Positions 10,106 through 20,528 of a stretch of 64,000 bases of DNA are shown piece after piece. Made by a program: the position numbers and the translations under genes. The notes under the pieces were generated by a model. That model saw nothing but the letters and a program-made list of their open reading frames with translations. It did no database searches and had not been told where the DNA came from. The DNA comes from Sthenelais limicola (lineage: Eukaryota; Annelida; Polychaeta; Phyllodocida; Sigalionidae). The DNA is taken from contig OW804094.1 in assembly GCA_942159475.1 (NCBI GenBank), positions 128,946,755 through 129,010,754 of the forward strand. Reading direction: 5' to 3'. Numbering within the stretch: the first letter of the stretch is position 1; every line of letters starts with the position of its first letter.

Positions 10106-11335
10106 CTAGTTTCCCCCCTCCTCGGTCTGTTGGGAGTTGTTGAAATTGTTACTGTTGAAATTGTTTCCCTGGTACTGATGGTTAGATCCGCCGCGTGATT
10201 GACCGCGTCCCCGGCCGCGTCCTCGGTTGCGCCCTGACGGACACTCTCGAGCGAAATGGCCCGTGCCATTGCACGTGTAACACCTGCCCCGGTTGTCATA
10301 GTTTGGGCTTGACCCGTGCGATACCACTGGCTGCTGTGGTAAAGCTGCCTGCACGGCGTTGACGCTTATACCTTGAATCCTATGTCTGAGATCTTGAATC
10401 TCACCCCACATGGCGTTATTATTATTGCCAATATTCATTGGAGCTTGCGCCATTGCTCCAGTTTGCACTTGTTGTCTGAGCTGCCTCAGCTCCTCCTTCA
10501 TGCCCTCCATCTCTGATTTGGGCATATCCATCTTTACCTGGTTAACTGATGGATTAGCTCGTTCCCTTTGCATGACCGTTGCCATCTTAGAAACCAATTC
10601 CTTCAATGAAGCGTAATCTTCCACATCTACCGCCTCATCCTTGCTTGTGAGAATAAGATTCTCCGCTGCCTTAGCTGCTGTTAATGCTTCCTGGAACGTT
10701 TTAGGGTTTGATCTTAAAACCTCGTTCCTCACATGTGGTATCAACGCGTCAATAAACTTAGTTAACTTAGTTGGTCCATCCAACTTTAGGCGTCTCCAAG
10801 CTATTGCGGCGCGCTGTGAGAAATCCTCAATTTTCTCATTCTTCTTCATTTTGGTATATGCCAGTTCTGATCGCTTGTCTGGTGTGATATGCGTAAAGTG
10901 CGCTAGGAATTTCGCCTTCACATCGTTCCATGTTTCCATATCCTTCACTGCATGGTCGGTATACCACCGTCTGGCCGCACCCTCCAGATACAATTTTAGC
11001 TGAGCACTGCAGGCGCCCGCCCGCGTTGGTTCATTATGCTTAATATAAGATTCGTAATCTTCCAGCCAGAGTTCCGGATCCTGCTCCTGGCGTCCTGAAA
11101 AACGTGGTGGACCCACAGCCGATTGTATCTTTGTCTGGTACACTTGTATGCCTCCGTCTTCGGCATTTATCAGGTCGTACATGTCTGCCATTGCCTGAAC
11201 ACTGTCTTCCTGATTCTTTTTCCCTACTTCTCTTAGAGAAACGACATCAGTCTCGATTTTCTCAAGACCTCCCGACACCTTAGTGTTCAGATCAGCTATC
11301 TCCTTAAAGAAACGGTCCACTGTGTCAGCGTCCAT
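10106..11335 (-). CDS. gag: Gag structural polyprotein
   Basis: The first ATG of the open frame is at 11335 (409 codons); the frame is open nine codons further up but begins there with TTG. The central part has the retrotransposon Gag core, including the ARRWY...W..VKAKFLAHF stretch (about 130-156 counting from 11362). A CCHC zinc knuckle (CYTCNGTGHFAREC) at 361-374 is followed by an RG-rich tract (378-391), giving a nucleic-acid-binding C terminus. The protein ends in EEGGN at a TAG that forms part of the frameshift signal. It assembles particles and packages RNA by family knowledge. Confidence 0.93.
   Translation of the reverse strand: MDADTVDRFFKEIADLNTKVSGGLEKIETDVVSLREVGKKNQEDSVQAMADMYDLINAEDGGIQVYQTKIQSAVGPPRFSGRQEQDPELWLEDYESYIKHNEPTRAGACSAQLKLYLEGAARRWYTDHAVKDMETWNDVKAKFLAHFTHITPDKRSELAYTKMKKNEKIEDFSQRAAIAWRRLKLDGPTKLTKFIDALIPHVRNEVLRSNPKTFQEALTAAKAAENLILTSKDEAVDVEDYASLKELVSKMATVMQRERANPSVNQVKMDMPKSEMEGMKEELRQLRQQVQTGAMAQAPMNIGNNNNAMWGEIQDLRHRIQGISVNAVQAALPQQPVVSHGSSPNYDNRGRCYTCNGTGHFARECPSGRNRGRGRGRGQSRGGSNHQYQGNNFNSNNFNNSQQTEEGGN
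10109..10115 (-). promoter_or_regulatory. -1 ribosomal frameshift site (GGGAAAC)
   Basis: The gag frame ends GGA AAC TAG, preceded by G, which makes a perfect X XXY YYZ heptamer (G GGA AAC) immediately before the gag stop. Pol lies in the -1 frame, and that frame is open from 10148. Eight nucleotides downstream a stem can form between 10093-10100 and 10074-10081 (5 bp, one mismatch, 2 bp). GGGAAAC is a known slippery heptamer in betaretroviral gag-pro junctions. Confidence 0.88.
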
Positions 11336-11413
11336 TTTCTCTCCACTTTGAGAAAATGCCAATTGATGAAGTTGCTGGTAATTTCCACTTTTAAATAAAT
11401 ACCAAGATCTTTG

Positions 11414-11431
11414 CCCGAAGGTTCTACACCA
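11414..11431 (-). other. Primer-binding site
   Basis: On the minus strand the sequence after the 5' LTR, one base beyond its CA end, starts TGGTGTAGAACC. The TGG matches the CCA end of a tRNA. I could not match the following bases to a standard tRNA acceptor stem, so the primer tRNA is unidentified. Confidence 0.65.
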
Positions 11432-11432
11432 A

Positions 11433-12261
11433 TGTAAAACTATGTTTCAGCAATACTTAAAGTAGTATAGGAATAAGGAGTCTTGGTGGTTGTAGTTTGA
11501 GCACTGAACCCGTTCTGTTTAATTCACCTCAAACATGTCACATTTATATCATTCATAATACATAGCAATATAGAGAGCATCCAATCATACATAAGTAAAA
11601 CATGGCAGAGTTAGGCAGCAGGGGTAAGAACCAATCAGGAGGCTCCTTACAGAATTATAGGCAGCCCCTAAGTCTCGGACTAGCCTACCTTGACCTGGGT
11701 CAATCCATTAAGGAGAAATACATGTTTTAAGGGTACATGGGTAATCAAAAGTTCACAGGGATAATTAAGTAATTAGAGAGAGGAAACATGGGTCTGTGTA
11801 GACATATGGTGCCAGAGTGTCTGGAGCAACAAAGCTTGCCCCAGCCACCCCCAGCCTAAAACAATACCACTAGCTTACACCATGCTGGTACCTGCTGGTC
11901 AATACTACAAAGGGGCTTAACTGAAGGCAACAGCTATACCCCCCAGAGTGCAATCAACATGGGGCCATCTGTCTTGCCCCCTTTGATAACCTAGACATGC
12001 TAAATGGTAATCTTACTGATCTTAGGAAAGGCCTGGCACATGTTTATATAAGGAATTACTGCCATGTCACTTTGGACCAGGTTGAAAGGCCATATGGGCT
12101 TATTATAAGGACAATCAATAGACAGTAATTGATACAAAATGGCGTCAGTCTGTCTGAAGCATTACATATGAAAAGGGACTGGACATAGGAAAATCACCTA
12201 AGTCAAGAATTACTCTAGATCAACTCTTAAATTCGTTAGGTATTTGATATTTATTTTAACA
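11433..12261 (-). repeat. 5' LTR of the Ty3/Gypsy element
   Basis: 829-bp LTR that reads the same as 771-1599. A TATA-like box at 12043-12052 (minus) is the probable core promoter, giving a short U3 of about 210-240 bp and a long R-U5. AATG at 12262-12265 is the second copy of the target duplication. Confidence 0.93.
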
Positions 12262-12514
12262 AATGGCTTTAATCCCCTTTTTGTTGGGCTGTTACTATCA
12301 TTAACAACAATTTAGAAATGATTTCAAAGCAAAATGAACCAGTGGAAAGCCATGATCTTGCCGTTTTGAGCAGTAAATATTGTTTTGTATTTTGGTTGAT
12401 ATAAGCTGTCGGCCGGAAACGCTGGGAGGCCCATTCTATGCCATTCTAACCATCCCCGCCAGCCCAACAAACAGGGACTAACCCATAGTAAATAAAAAGT
12501 ATGAAAAGCCATTT
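12262..12514. repeat. Inverted-repeat (MITE-like) element hit by the LTR insertion
   Basis: The left end AATGGCTTT...CCCTTTTTGTTGGGCT (to 12290) matches the reverse complement of 12461-12514, apart from a gap of about 24 nt in the left arm. The retroelement integrated within the first few bases of this repeat. No clear target duplication of the MITE itself was seen. Confidence 0.5.
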
Positions 12515-12523
12515 ATACATGTT

Positions 12524-13428
12524 ATGAATTAACCCCAAATTGGGAGAATTACTAGGCTAACCCGGAAAATGACTGACGATTTCACCATTGAAAATGCATG
12601 CGAACTGGGGAATTTTGTTCCGGGTTAGCCGAGAATTAGGCACAAAATCGGAAAATTCCTAAAATTCCCAAATTATTATTGTGCTTTTTAATATTTAGCT
12701 AATCTTCCCTTTCCATCATTCCTACTTAAGGCTGGGTTCCACTGGCCGGCTTCTCTTCCCGCTACTCTTCCCGTTTCTTTGCTCCCGCTTCTAAAGAAGT
12801 GGGAGCAAGAAGCTGAAGGTATACCGGAATGGGTGCTATTGCCCCGCTACTTCCACCGCTACTTCTAACGCTACTCAGAAATCTAAGCAGACAACATTTT
12901 ATTTTCACATAGAAATGGACGCATCAAGTAGCGTGAGGGGTAACGTAGAGTGGTGCCATTGCCCCGCTTCAGCTCCCGCTACTTCCCGCTACAAAGTAGC
13001 GGCGCTTCAAATCAAACATGTTTGATCAAAGCGGGGGCACTCTACGCTTTGAAAACGCTCCAAAAGAAGCGGGAAGTAACGTGGCTTTGTAGCGGGAGCC
13101 AATAGCACCCATCCCCGTTACTCTCCTGCTTCTGCTCCCGCTTCTTTCATCAAGAAGCGGGAGCAGTAGCGGGAGAAGTAGCCGGCCAGTGGAACCCACC
13201 CTTTAGACTTCATCAATTCCTGATTGGGGCATAGCTTTTGTTAATTCACTCCTAGGTGAGATCTAATTCTCTAGACACCCTGCTACTTCGGAAAAGCACT
13301 ATTTCTCTTTTGCCAGTTCTCAGCTAACCCGGAAAAAATGTCCCCAGTTCGCATGCATTTTCAATGGTTAATTTGTCATTCATTTTCCTGGTTAGCCTAC
13401 TAGTTCTCCCGATTTAGGGTTAATTCAT
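12524..13428. mobile_element. Outer foldback element containing a second MITE
   Basis: The left arm 12524-12635 and right arm 13317-13428 are strong inverted repeats of about 110 bp, sharing for example GAAAATGCATGCGAACTGGGG and its complement. The interior is occupied by the 12729-13202 MITE, so this is a nested insertion. Confidence 0.8.
12729..13202. mobile_element. Harbinger-type MITE (TTA target duplication)
   Basis: The terminal inverted repeats begin AGGCTGGGTTCCACTGGCC on the left and, read inward from the right, AGGGTGGGTTCCACTGGCC. Both are flanked by TTA (12726-12728 and 13203-13205). The interior is also largely self-complementary, with repeated GCGGGAGC/GCTCCCGC modules. The 3-bp TTA/TAA duplication is typical of PIF/Harbinger transposition. 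No transposase ORF, so non-autonomous. Confidence 0.8.
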
Positions 13429-14276
13429 TCCGGGTTGGCTGCCGAGCTGGACCAATTCTCCCGAAATAGGATGCCAGTTCAAAAAGAAAAAGGCTAATCA
13501 GGAATATGGTTAGGTAAATTAGGAAAAGTATTACTAAAATTCTGTACATTTTGGGTTATATGTATTAACAGCTTTCCATAAAAAAAATTCTATACAGCAT
13601 TTTAAAATATAGGCCTATATCAATAAGAGCAGCCCTGTCACATGTAAATGCGCACACACCTGTGCACATATAGTGATAAGTCTACCAAGCAATTGCACCA
13701 AGCAATTAATATGCCATCTCCATTCAGAAGGAGTTGACCTATACCTCCATACATTTTTCCTTCGTTAATATAGAACCATCTGTGGGTTTTTTCAGAATCG
13801 ATTCTACAGATGTATAGATATTGTTATATGTATATCAGTCTAATCATTATATTGGTTTGTCCCTTAATTTTTCTAGCTAATAAAGCGTTAGCCTATGTCA
13901 GACAAGGTTTGTATACACATGTTAACCCATAAAAAGGGCTAAGAAGTAGGCTACAGCAATCTGGCTTAATTTTGTTTCAAATTCACATTGATTATGTGAC
14001 ATATTTGTAAATCCATATAATATACGGGAAGAGCGATTTCTACGAAAGGAGGTAGAAAAGAGGGGTTTCTTAGGTAGAAAATAGGGGTTTCTTTGTCTCA
14101 CATGTTCTCAGAATTTGTTGTTTTACAAACTGTTTTGCTTATCTGTAGAGTTCTGTCCACCCTCTCTGGAGGACATTATATGTGGTTTGTGAAGGTATCT
14201 GGGGTGAAAATGTGATTTTGATTTTTTTTAAAAAATTGCGATCTCTACACTCTATTTATAGCCTGGGAAAGCCCCT
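13429..14276. other. Intergenic, no gene seen
   Basis: AT-rich non-coding sequence. The only structure noted is an adjacent near-duplicate of about 22 bp around 14049-14092 (AGGTAGAAAA-AGGGGTTTCTT). Confidence 0.5.
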
Positions 14277-14329
14277 GTGAGACACTACATCATTTCCCAC
14301 AACCTTTCAGGGGGACCTAACTACATGCA

Positions 14330-14860
14330 GAGGAGTGGGAGAGTGAAAAAGAGGGGAGGGAGAGGGTGGGGGTATTTGAGGGAGGGAGGGGATGAAGAGG
14401 GTGTAGGAGGAGGAGAGTTAAGAAAAGAGAGGGTGCATGGGGGAATAGGAGAGGGGGATTGAGAGGGAGGGAAAGAACAGGGGGAAAGAGGCGAGGTAGA
14501 GGATGTAGGGGAAGGGAGAGAGGGGAGGGGGAGCATGAAGAAGAGGGGAGGTAGATGGGGGAGGGGAATCGGAGATGGGGTTGGGAGAGAAAAACAGGTA
14601 TGAAAGACAGAGAAGAGGGGGAGGGAAAATAGGGAGAGGGGGAAGTGTGGGGAGAGAGGGTGACTGTCCAAGAAGAGGGGGAAAGAGGTGAGGGAGAGGA
14701 TGTAGGGAAGGGAGAGAGGGGAGGGGGAGCATGAGGAAGAGGGGAGGGAGAGGAATCAGAGATGGGGTTGGGAGAGAAAAACAGGTATGAAAGACAGAGA
14801 AGAGGGGGAGGGAAACAAGAAAGAGGGGGAAGTGTGGGGAGAGAGGGTGACCGTCCGGAG
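14330..14860. repeat. Purine-rich minisatellite, 187-bp tandem units
   Basis: About 530 bp almost purely G/A on the plus strand. Two consecutive units with a period of 187 bp can be aligned; the anchor TTGGGAGAGAAAAACAGG is at 14581 and again at 14768. ORFs across it on the minus strand are low-complexity Ser/Pro/Leu and are not genes. Confidence 0.85.
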
Positions 14861-15563
14861 GACGGGTACTTTGCTAGTGCTCTTATAAATATCAATACAG
14901 TTACAAAGGTCGGAAAGTAGTATATAATGTTGCCATTTTTCTCTAGAACGCTGATTCAAAAGTACTTCAGCTTTAACAAAGAACACAAAGACAAAATTAG
15001 CCAGTATTCTAAATTTTACACCAAGAAACGATAGATGATGTATGATAGTATGAAATAAAGTACTAGACTAGCTGGCGAAATGGCATAATTAAAAAAATTA
15101 TGCACTGCATAACACAAAAGCTAGAGAAATCGCCTCCCGTCCATCGGCACTACAACTATTACCCAGCATTGGACAGGATAAAAAAAAACCCTATATTTCC
15201 CATTCACAAACACCCTTAACTTATCCCAGTGCCTAAGTCAGACTCTTACGCAGAGATGTGACCAAGAAATTTTAGCTGTTACTGGTATAATTACGGCGTG
15301 ACAGACCTCTCGCGTTCACACTTTCTCTGCATAAAGAACTTGAAATCCGACATCGGTGGCTTCACTATCGTACACTCGGCCGTCCTCGTTACACCTCGGG
15401 TAGGTTCGGGCATCTACACACAACCGTCCAATCGCAGCCGTCGTCACACACTCCAATCTCTAAGCCAATCACAACTCATTTAACTCTGACTCTGGAGTGG
15501 ACTGCATTGCCGTGTGATCGGCGATGCGTCCACATGGATTAAAGCTAAAAAAATAAATGATTT
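14861..15563. other. Intergenic, no gene seen
   Basis: No ORF with recognisable domains and no repeat that I could pair. Confidence 0.5.
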
Positions 15564-15728
15564 TGGATGCATCGGGAGATGCCATGGGGAGAGGAAGCAG
15601 GTAGGGTGTTGACAGTGTTAATCTTACAAAAGAATCCATATTTATGAACGTAACGCAGTGTAGATAGCCCAAGAATTCCCATCAAATTGTCACGATAGAC
15701 CTATCCTGGTGCCATATCCTCTCTAGAC
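15564..15728 (+). repeat. Dispersed direct repeat, copy 1
   Basis: Shares the core GAAGCAGGTAGGGTGTTGAC and AGAATCCATATTTATGAA, the 'CCCAAGA..TCCCATCA' stretch and the 'TGGTGCCAT' end with 16110-16268. No ORF; family unknown. Confidence 0.7.
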
Positions 15729-16109
15729 GACGAGGCGTCAATAATGGCATATAAAATATGCCACAGGCATTAACTTACGATTTTAGCCATGCCCACTTTA
15801 TCTAGAACTACCAACTAATAACTCGCCTCTCGCTCGATCGTGTGAAACTGCTACTTCCGACTTTCAATGGCCAGAAACAATGTCTCCAGGCCTAGGGAAA
15901 ACCCATAGACTGAGATTACCTCCAATAACATGGGGTCTTTCTGGTATCATAACTGAGTAATAACCGATTCCCCAAGCCCTAGTTACCACAGCTTGGACTG
16001 AGATTTTCCCGTACAAACACATGCCAAGCGAACAAGGCATCCTCGGGAACACTCTTTTTTTTTTACGGAGATAGCAAATGGACCGCCGTATTTCGGCGAT
16101 GGTTTGCAC

Positions 16110-16268
16110 ATGATGCGTCGGGAGACGGAGTAGGGACAGGGAAGCAGGTAGGGTGTTGACAGTGTCAATCTACAAAAAGAATCCATATTTATGAAATTAA
16201 ATAGCCCAAGACTCCCATTCATTCCCATCACATTATGATGATACTCTGGTGCCATTCACCTCTGGATA
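16110..16268 (+). repeat. Dispersed direct repeat, copy 2
   Basis: Same order of conserved blocks as 15564-15728 with several indels. The roughly 380 bp between the copies (15729-16109) show no gene. Confidence 0.7.
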
Positions 16269-17139
16269 CAAATAGTCATTCGGTATATCTTTTATATATT
16301 TCCTTCTGCTTTCTCTGAATCGTCTTCATCGGATTCAATATATTCCCTTTGCTGTTAAGTTCCTGTCTAAACAAATGTCCTAGCATAACTGAGATTATTC
16401 CCTGATTTGGTTGTATTAGCATAGTATCGAAAGTAGCAACAATGTAGATTTCTTTAGTAATTTTACATAAAATCAGGGAACAAAAGTAGGATGACCACAG
16501 TGTCAAGTCGTCGGTGGAAAATATTATATAATCCACCTCGTACTTGACAATATGGTAATCTTACTATAGTATTACACTTCTTACGTCAGAAAAGATATAA
16601 GAAAAACAACTATATCGATCTATGGGGATCTAATCATCGCCACTGTCAATGGAGTGAGTTCTATATGGCGTTTAGCCTAATTGCACTTATAGCTTGCACT
16701 TGCACTTGCCAAGCTTGGCACCAAATCCCTGATCTGCACATGGTATTACATTCTCATACGCGTGTTTTCTATATATGTACAGACCAAGTCAGCAAAAAGT
16801 GGTTTCAAATTCATATCTATCTTGCAACTATATTCTTCTAAGTCAATTTTCATAGGATTTTAAGTAAAATATTTAAGGTAGATTCAAGGTAGATTTAATT
16901 AAACTTCGTTGAGGGAACTCGCGTTTTTAGGACAGGGTTTTACCCAGGCATATCCTACATCGACTGTAACTTCTGTCCAACTCGTCAAACTGATGCCACA
17001 TTCCTTCTCACTATCGTGTGAGCTTCAAATTGATACCATATTCTTTCTTACCATAAGTGTGAGCTTCATCTAATCTTTCAAAGGCCAGGATCTGCTTAAT
17101 TCGTTTCTTAAACATATTTTTCTTCTTAAAAGATTCTCT
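16269..17139. other. Intergenic, no gene seen
   Basis: AT-rich. A pair of adjacent diverged repeats of about 45 bp lies near 16987-17070 ('GTGTGAGCTTC' at the end of each). Nothing coding. Confidence 0.5.
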
Positions 17140-17436
17140 CTATCCTCTTCTCCCTCTCACTACCTGATTCCTCCCATCCTCTCCCTTCACTCTCCCCCTC
17201 CCCCTATGATCTCTCTCCTCTCACCTCCCCCTCGATCTCTCTTTTTCCTCGCTCTCCTCCTCCCCTCTGATCTCTCTCCCTCTGTCTCCCCTACTTTCCC
17301 CTCTCCCTCCCTCTTTTTCCTTCTTCACCCTCCCTCGCTGGGCCCTCTGTTTTCCCTCTTTTTCTCTCCCCCTTCCTCCTCTTCTCTCTTTACCTCTCCC
17401 CTCTCTCTTCTGCTCCCTCCCCCTCTGCTCTCCCAC
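17140..17436. repeat. Pyrimidine-rich tract (left part)
   Basis: About 300 bp of C/T on the plus strand, broken by the LINE insertion at 17437-19289 and resuming at 19290-19455. ORFs here are low complexity. Confidence 0.8.
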
Positions 17437-19289
17437 ACATTTTTTTTTTTTTTTTACACATTTCTTTATTCAGGAAGAAATAAAGGCATATGCCTATAAA
17501 ACATTGTAGTGACTAGGGCAAGTCCCTATCTCCCGCCACCCCCTGATTGTAACAATTTACAGTTACGGTTTCTTTACTAGGTGTCATGTATTGAATTTAT
17601 ACAACGAAAATTACTCTATGCTACTATATGTAGAACAATGATGGATTAATGAGATGGGATGGGTGTGATATTTAACAGAAGTTTTATAAAAAAGATGGTA
17701 ACGAAAGTATTATCAATGGAGTACGTCAGATTCGCCGCTTATCGCAGCTGCAAGCAGCACAGCTACTGCTTGTTCAGTATGTTAACAGTAGGATAAATGC
17801 GCTGGTGGTTCATACCAGGCATACTTACAGTGTGAATTGTATAGTACTAGATAGTTATAAGTGTAAGTACAGTACATATGGTACGTATAGTAGATTGGGC
17901 AGTGCCAGTTTATATGTCGAAGTAGTGGTTAATGGCTATGTTACCTCTCAATATAGCTCTCTTTGCGGCCGACTTAAACATAAGTTTATCATTGATATGT
18001 TTTAAACCTTGGTCTAGTTCGTTCCACATTCTAATTCCGGCATATGCCATGGAGTTTTTGTATCTATTGTCATTTGGTCTAGTTAGCTGGAAGTGCATAT
18101 GCCTATCCTCCCTTAGTTGATAGTTTCTTACAGCATTGTCTCTGGTTATCCAACCGAGTCTACAATAATAGAATTGCTTATGGAAAAATTTAATAGTATT
18201 AAAAAATATTCTTTCTTTCACCGTCATTGTATTACTTTCACCATGTATGGCTATTGTGCCATAATATCTAGGTTTTTTTAGGGCAAACTTTAAAGCCTTA
18301 TTTTGGACTATTTGCAGATTGTTTAGTGTGTTCTTGTTACAGCTAGTATAACACATGTTTACATAATCAAGCTGGCTCAGCACCATTGATTTTATTAGCA
18401 TAAGTCGGGTGCGTGAGTCCAATGCTTGCCTATTTATATAGATGTTGTACAGTCTTACATTCGCTTTTTTGGTAACATCTTTTGCCATTTCATCAAATTT
18501 GAGATTGTTATTAATCGTGAGACCCAGGTATGTGAATGATCTGACCCAGTTGATCGGCTCACCATCTATTTTTATACTTATCTCTGGGTTTACAGATGCA
18601 TCCTTTTGTAGGAATGGGATATACATCGCTTTAGTTTTTGGAATACTAATAGCAAGCTTATTATTGCTACTCCACTTGGCTATCAGGTCGTTGTCGTGCT
18701 GGCAATGTGCCAACAAATCTTCTCTTACATTGTTAGAATTTATGAGTACAATGTCATCAGCGTAAAGTAGCATATCACCATATATATTACAATTACAAAT
18801 ATCATTGACAAATATGTTGAACAAAACGGGTCCCAGTACTGACCCTTGTGGCACTCCATGCTTTATTGGAAGATATTTGGAAGTATAGGATCCAGTTGTC
18901 ACTCTTTGTTGCCTGTCTGTTAAATAGCTTTCCAGCCATTTTTGAAACCATGGTGGAAAGTGATAAGTTTTTATTTTATTCAAGAGTATTGTGTGACTCA
19001 CCGAGTCGAAAGCCTTCCTATAATCATAAAATATAAGGCTAGAGTAGACTCTGTTATTAATATTATTTAATAGTTTGTTTATTAATAGTCCTATCGTCTC
19101 AGTGGTGGATGAGTTTTTTCTAAAACCTCCCTGAAATTTGTTAATAACCTGGTAGTAATCCAGTTGTTCTTGCAACTGGTTATTAATATGAGTCTCCAGC
19201 ATCTTGCCGGCAACGTGCGTTAGTGAAATAGGTCTGAAATTAGTAGCTTCCTACACATTGCCTTTTTTTGGTAGTGGTATTATACCTCC
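17437..19289 (-). mobile_element. 5'-truncated LINE inserted in a pyrimidine tract
   Basis: Minus-strand non-LTR retrotransposon. Its 3' end has AATAAA followed after 11 nt by about 17 A's (plus-strand T run near 17440-17456). Coding similarity stops abruptly at about 19289, where C/T-rich sequence resumes, so the copy is 5'-truncated. The 3' UTR is about 450 bp. Confidence 0.8.
17910..19253 (-). pseudogene. LINE reverse transcriptase (truncated, one in-frame stop)
   Basis: The open part from Met at 19202 codes 430 residues of a LINE reverse transcriptase and C-terminal tail. FYDYRKAFD (catalytic D60), GVPQGSVLGP (116-125) and YADD (147-150) are visible. The frame continues upstream with NFRPISLTHV and then meets a TAG at 19251-19253. 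Beyond it the same frame still reads PLPKKG, so the stop interrupts the RT. No endonuclease is present. The motifs fit the jockey/CR1-like range of LINEs; I cannot assign a clade. It is probably dead. Confidence 0.85.
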
Positions 19290-19455
19290 CCTCTTTTCCC
19301 TCCACCTTTCCTCTGTCTCACATAGCCTTTTTTCCCCTCCCCTCCCCATCTCTGTTCCCCCACCCTCTCCCTCCCCTCTTCTTCTCTCTGCCTCTCCCCC
19401 TCTGCTCTCGCTCCCTCCCATTCATCTATCTCTCCCTCCCTCTCCCTCTCTTTCC
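19290..19455. repeat. Pyrimidine-rich tract (right part)
   Basis: C/T-rich continuation of the 17140-17436 tract on the other side of the LINE. Confidence 0.75.
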
Positions 19456-20528
19456 ATCTGGGACATTGAAGGCATGGCGTCTTTACATTTTCATTCAAGT
19501 GACAGTCATGTGATGGGTCATGTGCTCCTTACCTTTGACATTTGTCCATACAAAAGCCTATTAATAGAGTAGGACGTTTCCAGAAGGGCTTTGCCGACAG
19601 GCTTCCCCAGCTTTCCCAGGCTAAAAATAGGTCTTCAAAATCACATTTTCACCCAAGAAAGCAAACCCCAGAAAGCAAACCACATATGTTTTCAACCGGA
19701 AAGGGTCAACGGAACTGTACAGAGCAGAAAAACGGCTGGTTACATCACAGATTCCAACTAGGCTGACAAAAAAATTTCCCACTTATATACATATGATATT
19801 CTAGCCTGAGAACAATATCTACCGGTACAATTCCTTTCCTCCAATGTAGGACTTTTTCTCCTTTTTTGTTCGAATTCAAGTACACAATTTCATATAGCCA
19901 CTGGAATATTTTGGACCAATTTCCCTGGTTAGGCCACAGTTTACAAGAAGTGCATGATGTTGTCTGTTTCAGAACAAAAATGATAGCCTATAATTATATG
20001 CCCTAGTAGTCAACCCTAAAGTTTGGAAGCATTATCCCATTTGGTTTATTTTTTACAGGAAGATGAAAGTATACCTTAAAATGGGAAAATTCTCGAAAAT
20101 TGGGCCTCAAAATATACCTTTGACCTTGACCTTTGAATCAATAAAAAAGCGTTGTATGATCTAAAATGCAAGATGTACACCCTCCTGCCCCAGACCAGTA
20201 TATAAATGTTCAAGTGGCTGAATATATGAAGAGACCTCTCAGCACCTTAAAACTTGATCACATAAAGAAAAACTTGGATCACATGAAGATAAAACTTGAT
20301 CACAGAAAAGTTCAGAAGATCATCACTAAAGTCATCATTTGCTTATTTCTGGGCATACATGCGTGTTTATTGGCTAATGAGCTTGCCAAGCAATACAAGA
20401 TCAAATCATAGGTAAAATAAATTCATTACCCTTTTTAGAACGGTGGTGTAAAAATGCAGCCAATGATTAGAACTGAAACAGTCCTAGAATAGAAACTCAA
20501 TTGGCTACTACACTTCCTGGTCTAATTA
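19456..20528. other. Intergenic, no gene seen
   Basis: No recognisable coding sequence. Three near-repeats of 'AAACTTGATCACA' occur around 20250-20305. Nothing else stands out. Confidence 0.5.

Larger units (their letters stand above)
771..12261 (-). mobile_element. Full-length env-bearing Ty3/Gypsy LTR retroelement
   Basis: An 11,491-bp element reading on the minus strand. In transcription order it holds the 5' LTR (11433-12261), PBS, gag, pol, env-like ORF, polypurine tract and 3' LTR (771-1599). The LTRs begin TG and end CA. AATG at 767-770 and again at 12262-12265 is the target-site duplication. I compared the two LTRs line by line and saw no difference; both are 829 bp. All three ORFs are open. 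Domain order PR-RT-RH-INT and the GPF motif after integrase place it in Ty3/Gypsy (Metaviridae). Identical LTRs and intact reading frames imply a very recent insertion and possibly an active copy; activity is inference. Confidence 0.95.

Noticed and set aside
10093..10299. 68-codon ORF overlapping the gag end in a third frame
   Set aside because: Shadow of the RG-rich gag tail; Pol uses the other frame and the slippery heptamer.
14317..14895. 192-codon and other ORFs, Ser/Pro/Leu-rich, on the minus strand
   Set aside because: They are translations of the purine/pyrimidine minisatellite in several frames; no domain and no codon pattern.
17206..17499. 97-codon plus-strand and 71-codon minus-strand ORFs
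   Set aside because: Low-complexity products of the C/T tract next to the LINE poly(A).
19204..19572. 122-codon plus-strand ORF
   Set aside because: Mostly C/T-tract translation joined to antisense of the LINE reverse transcriptase.
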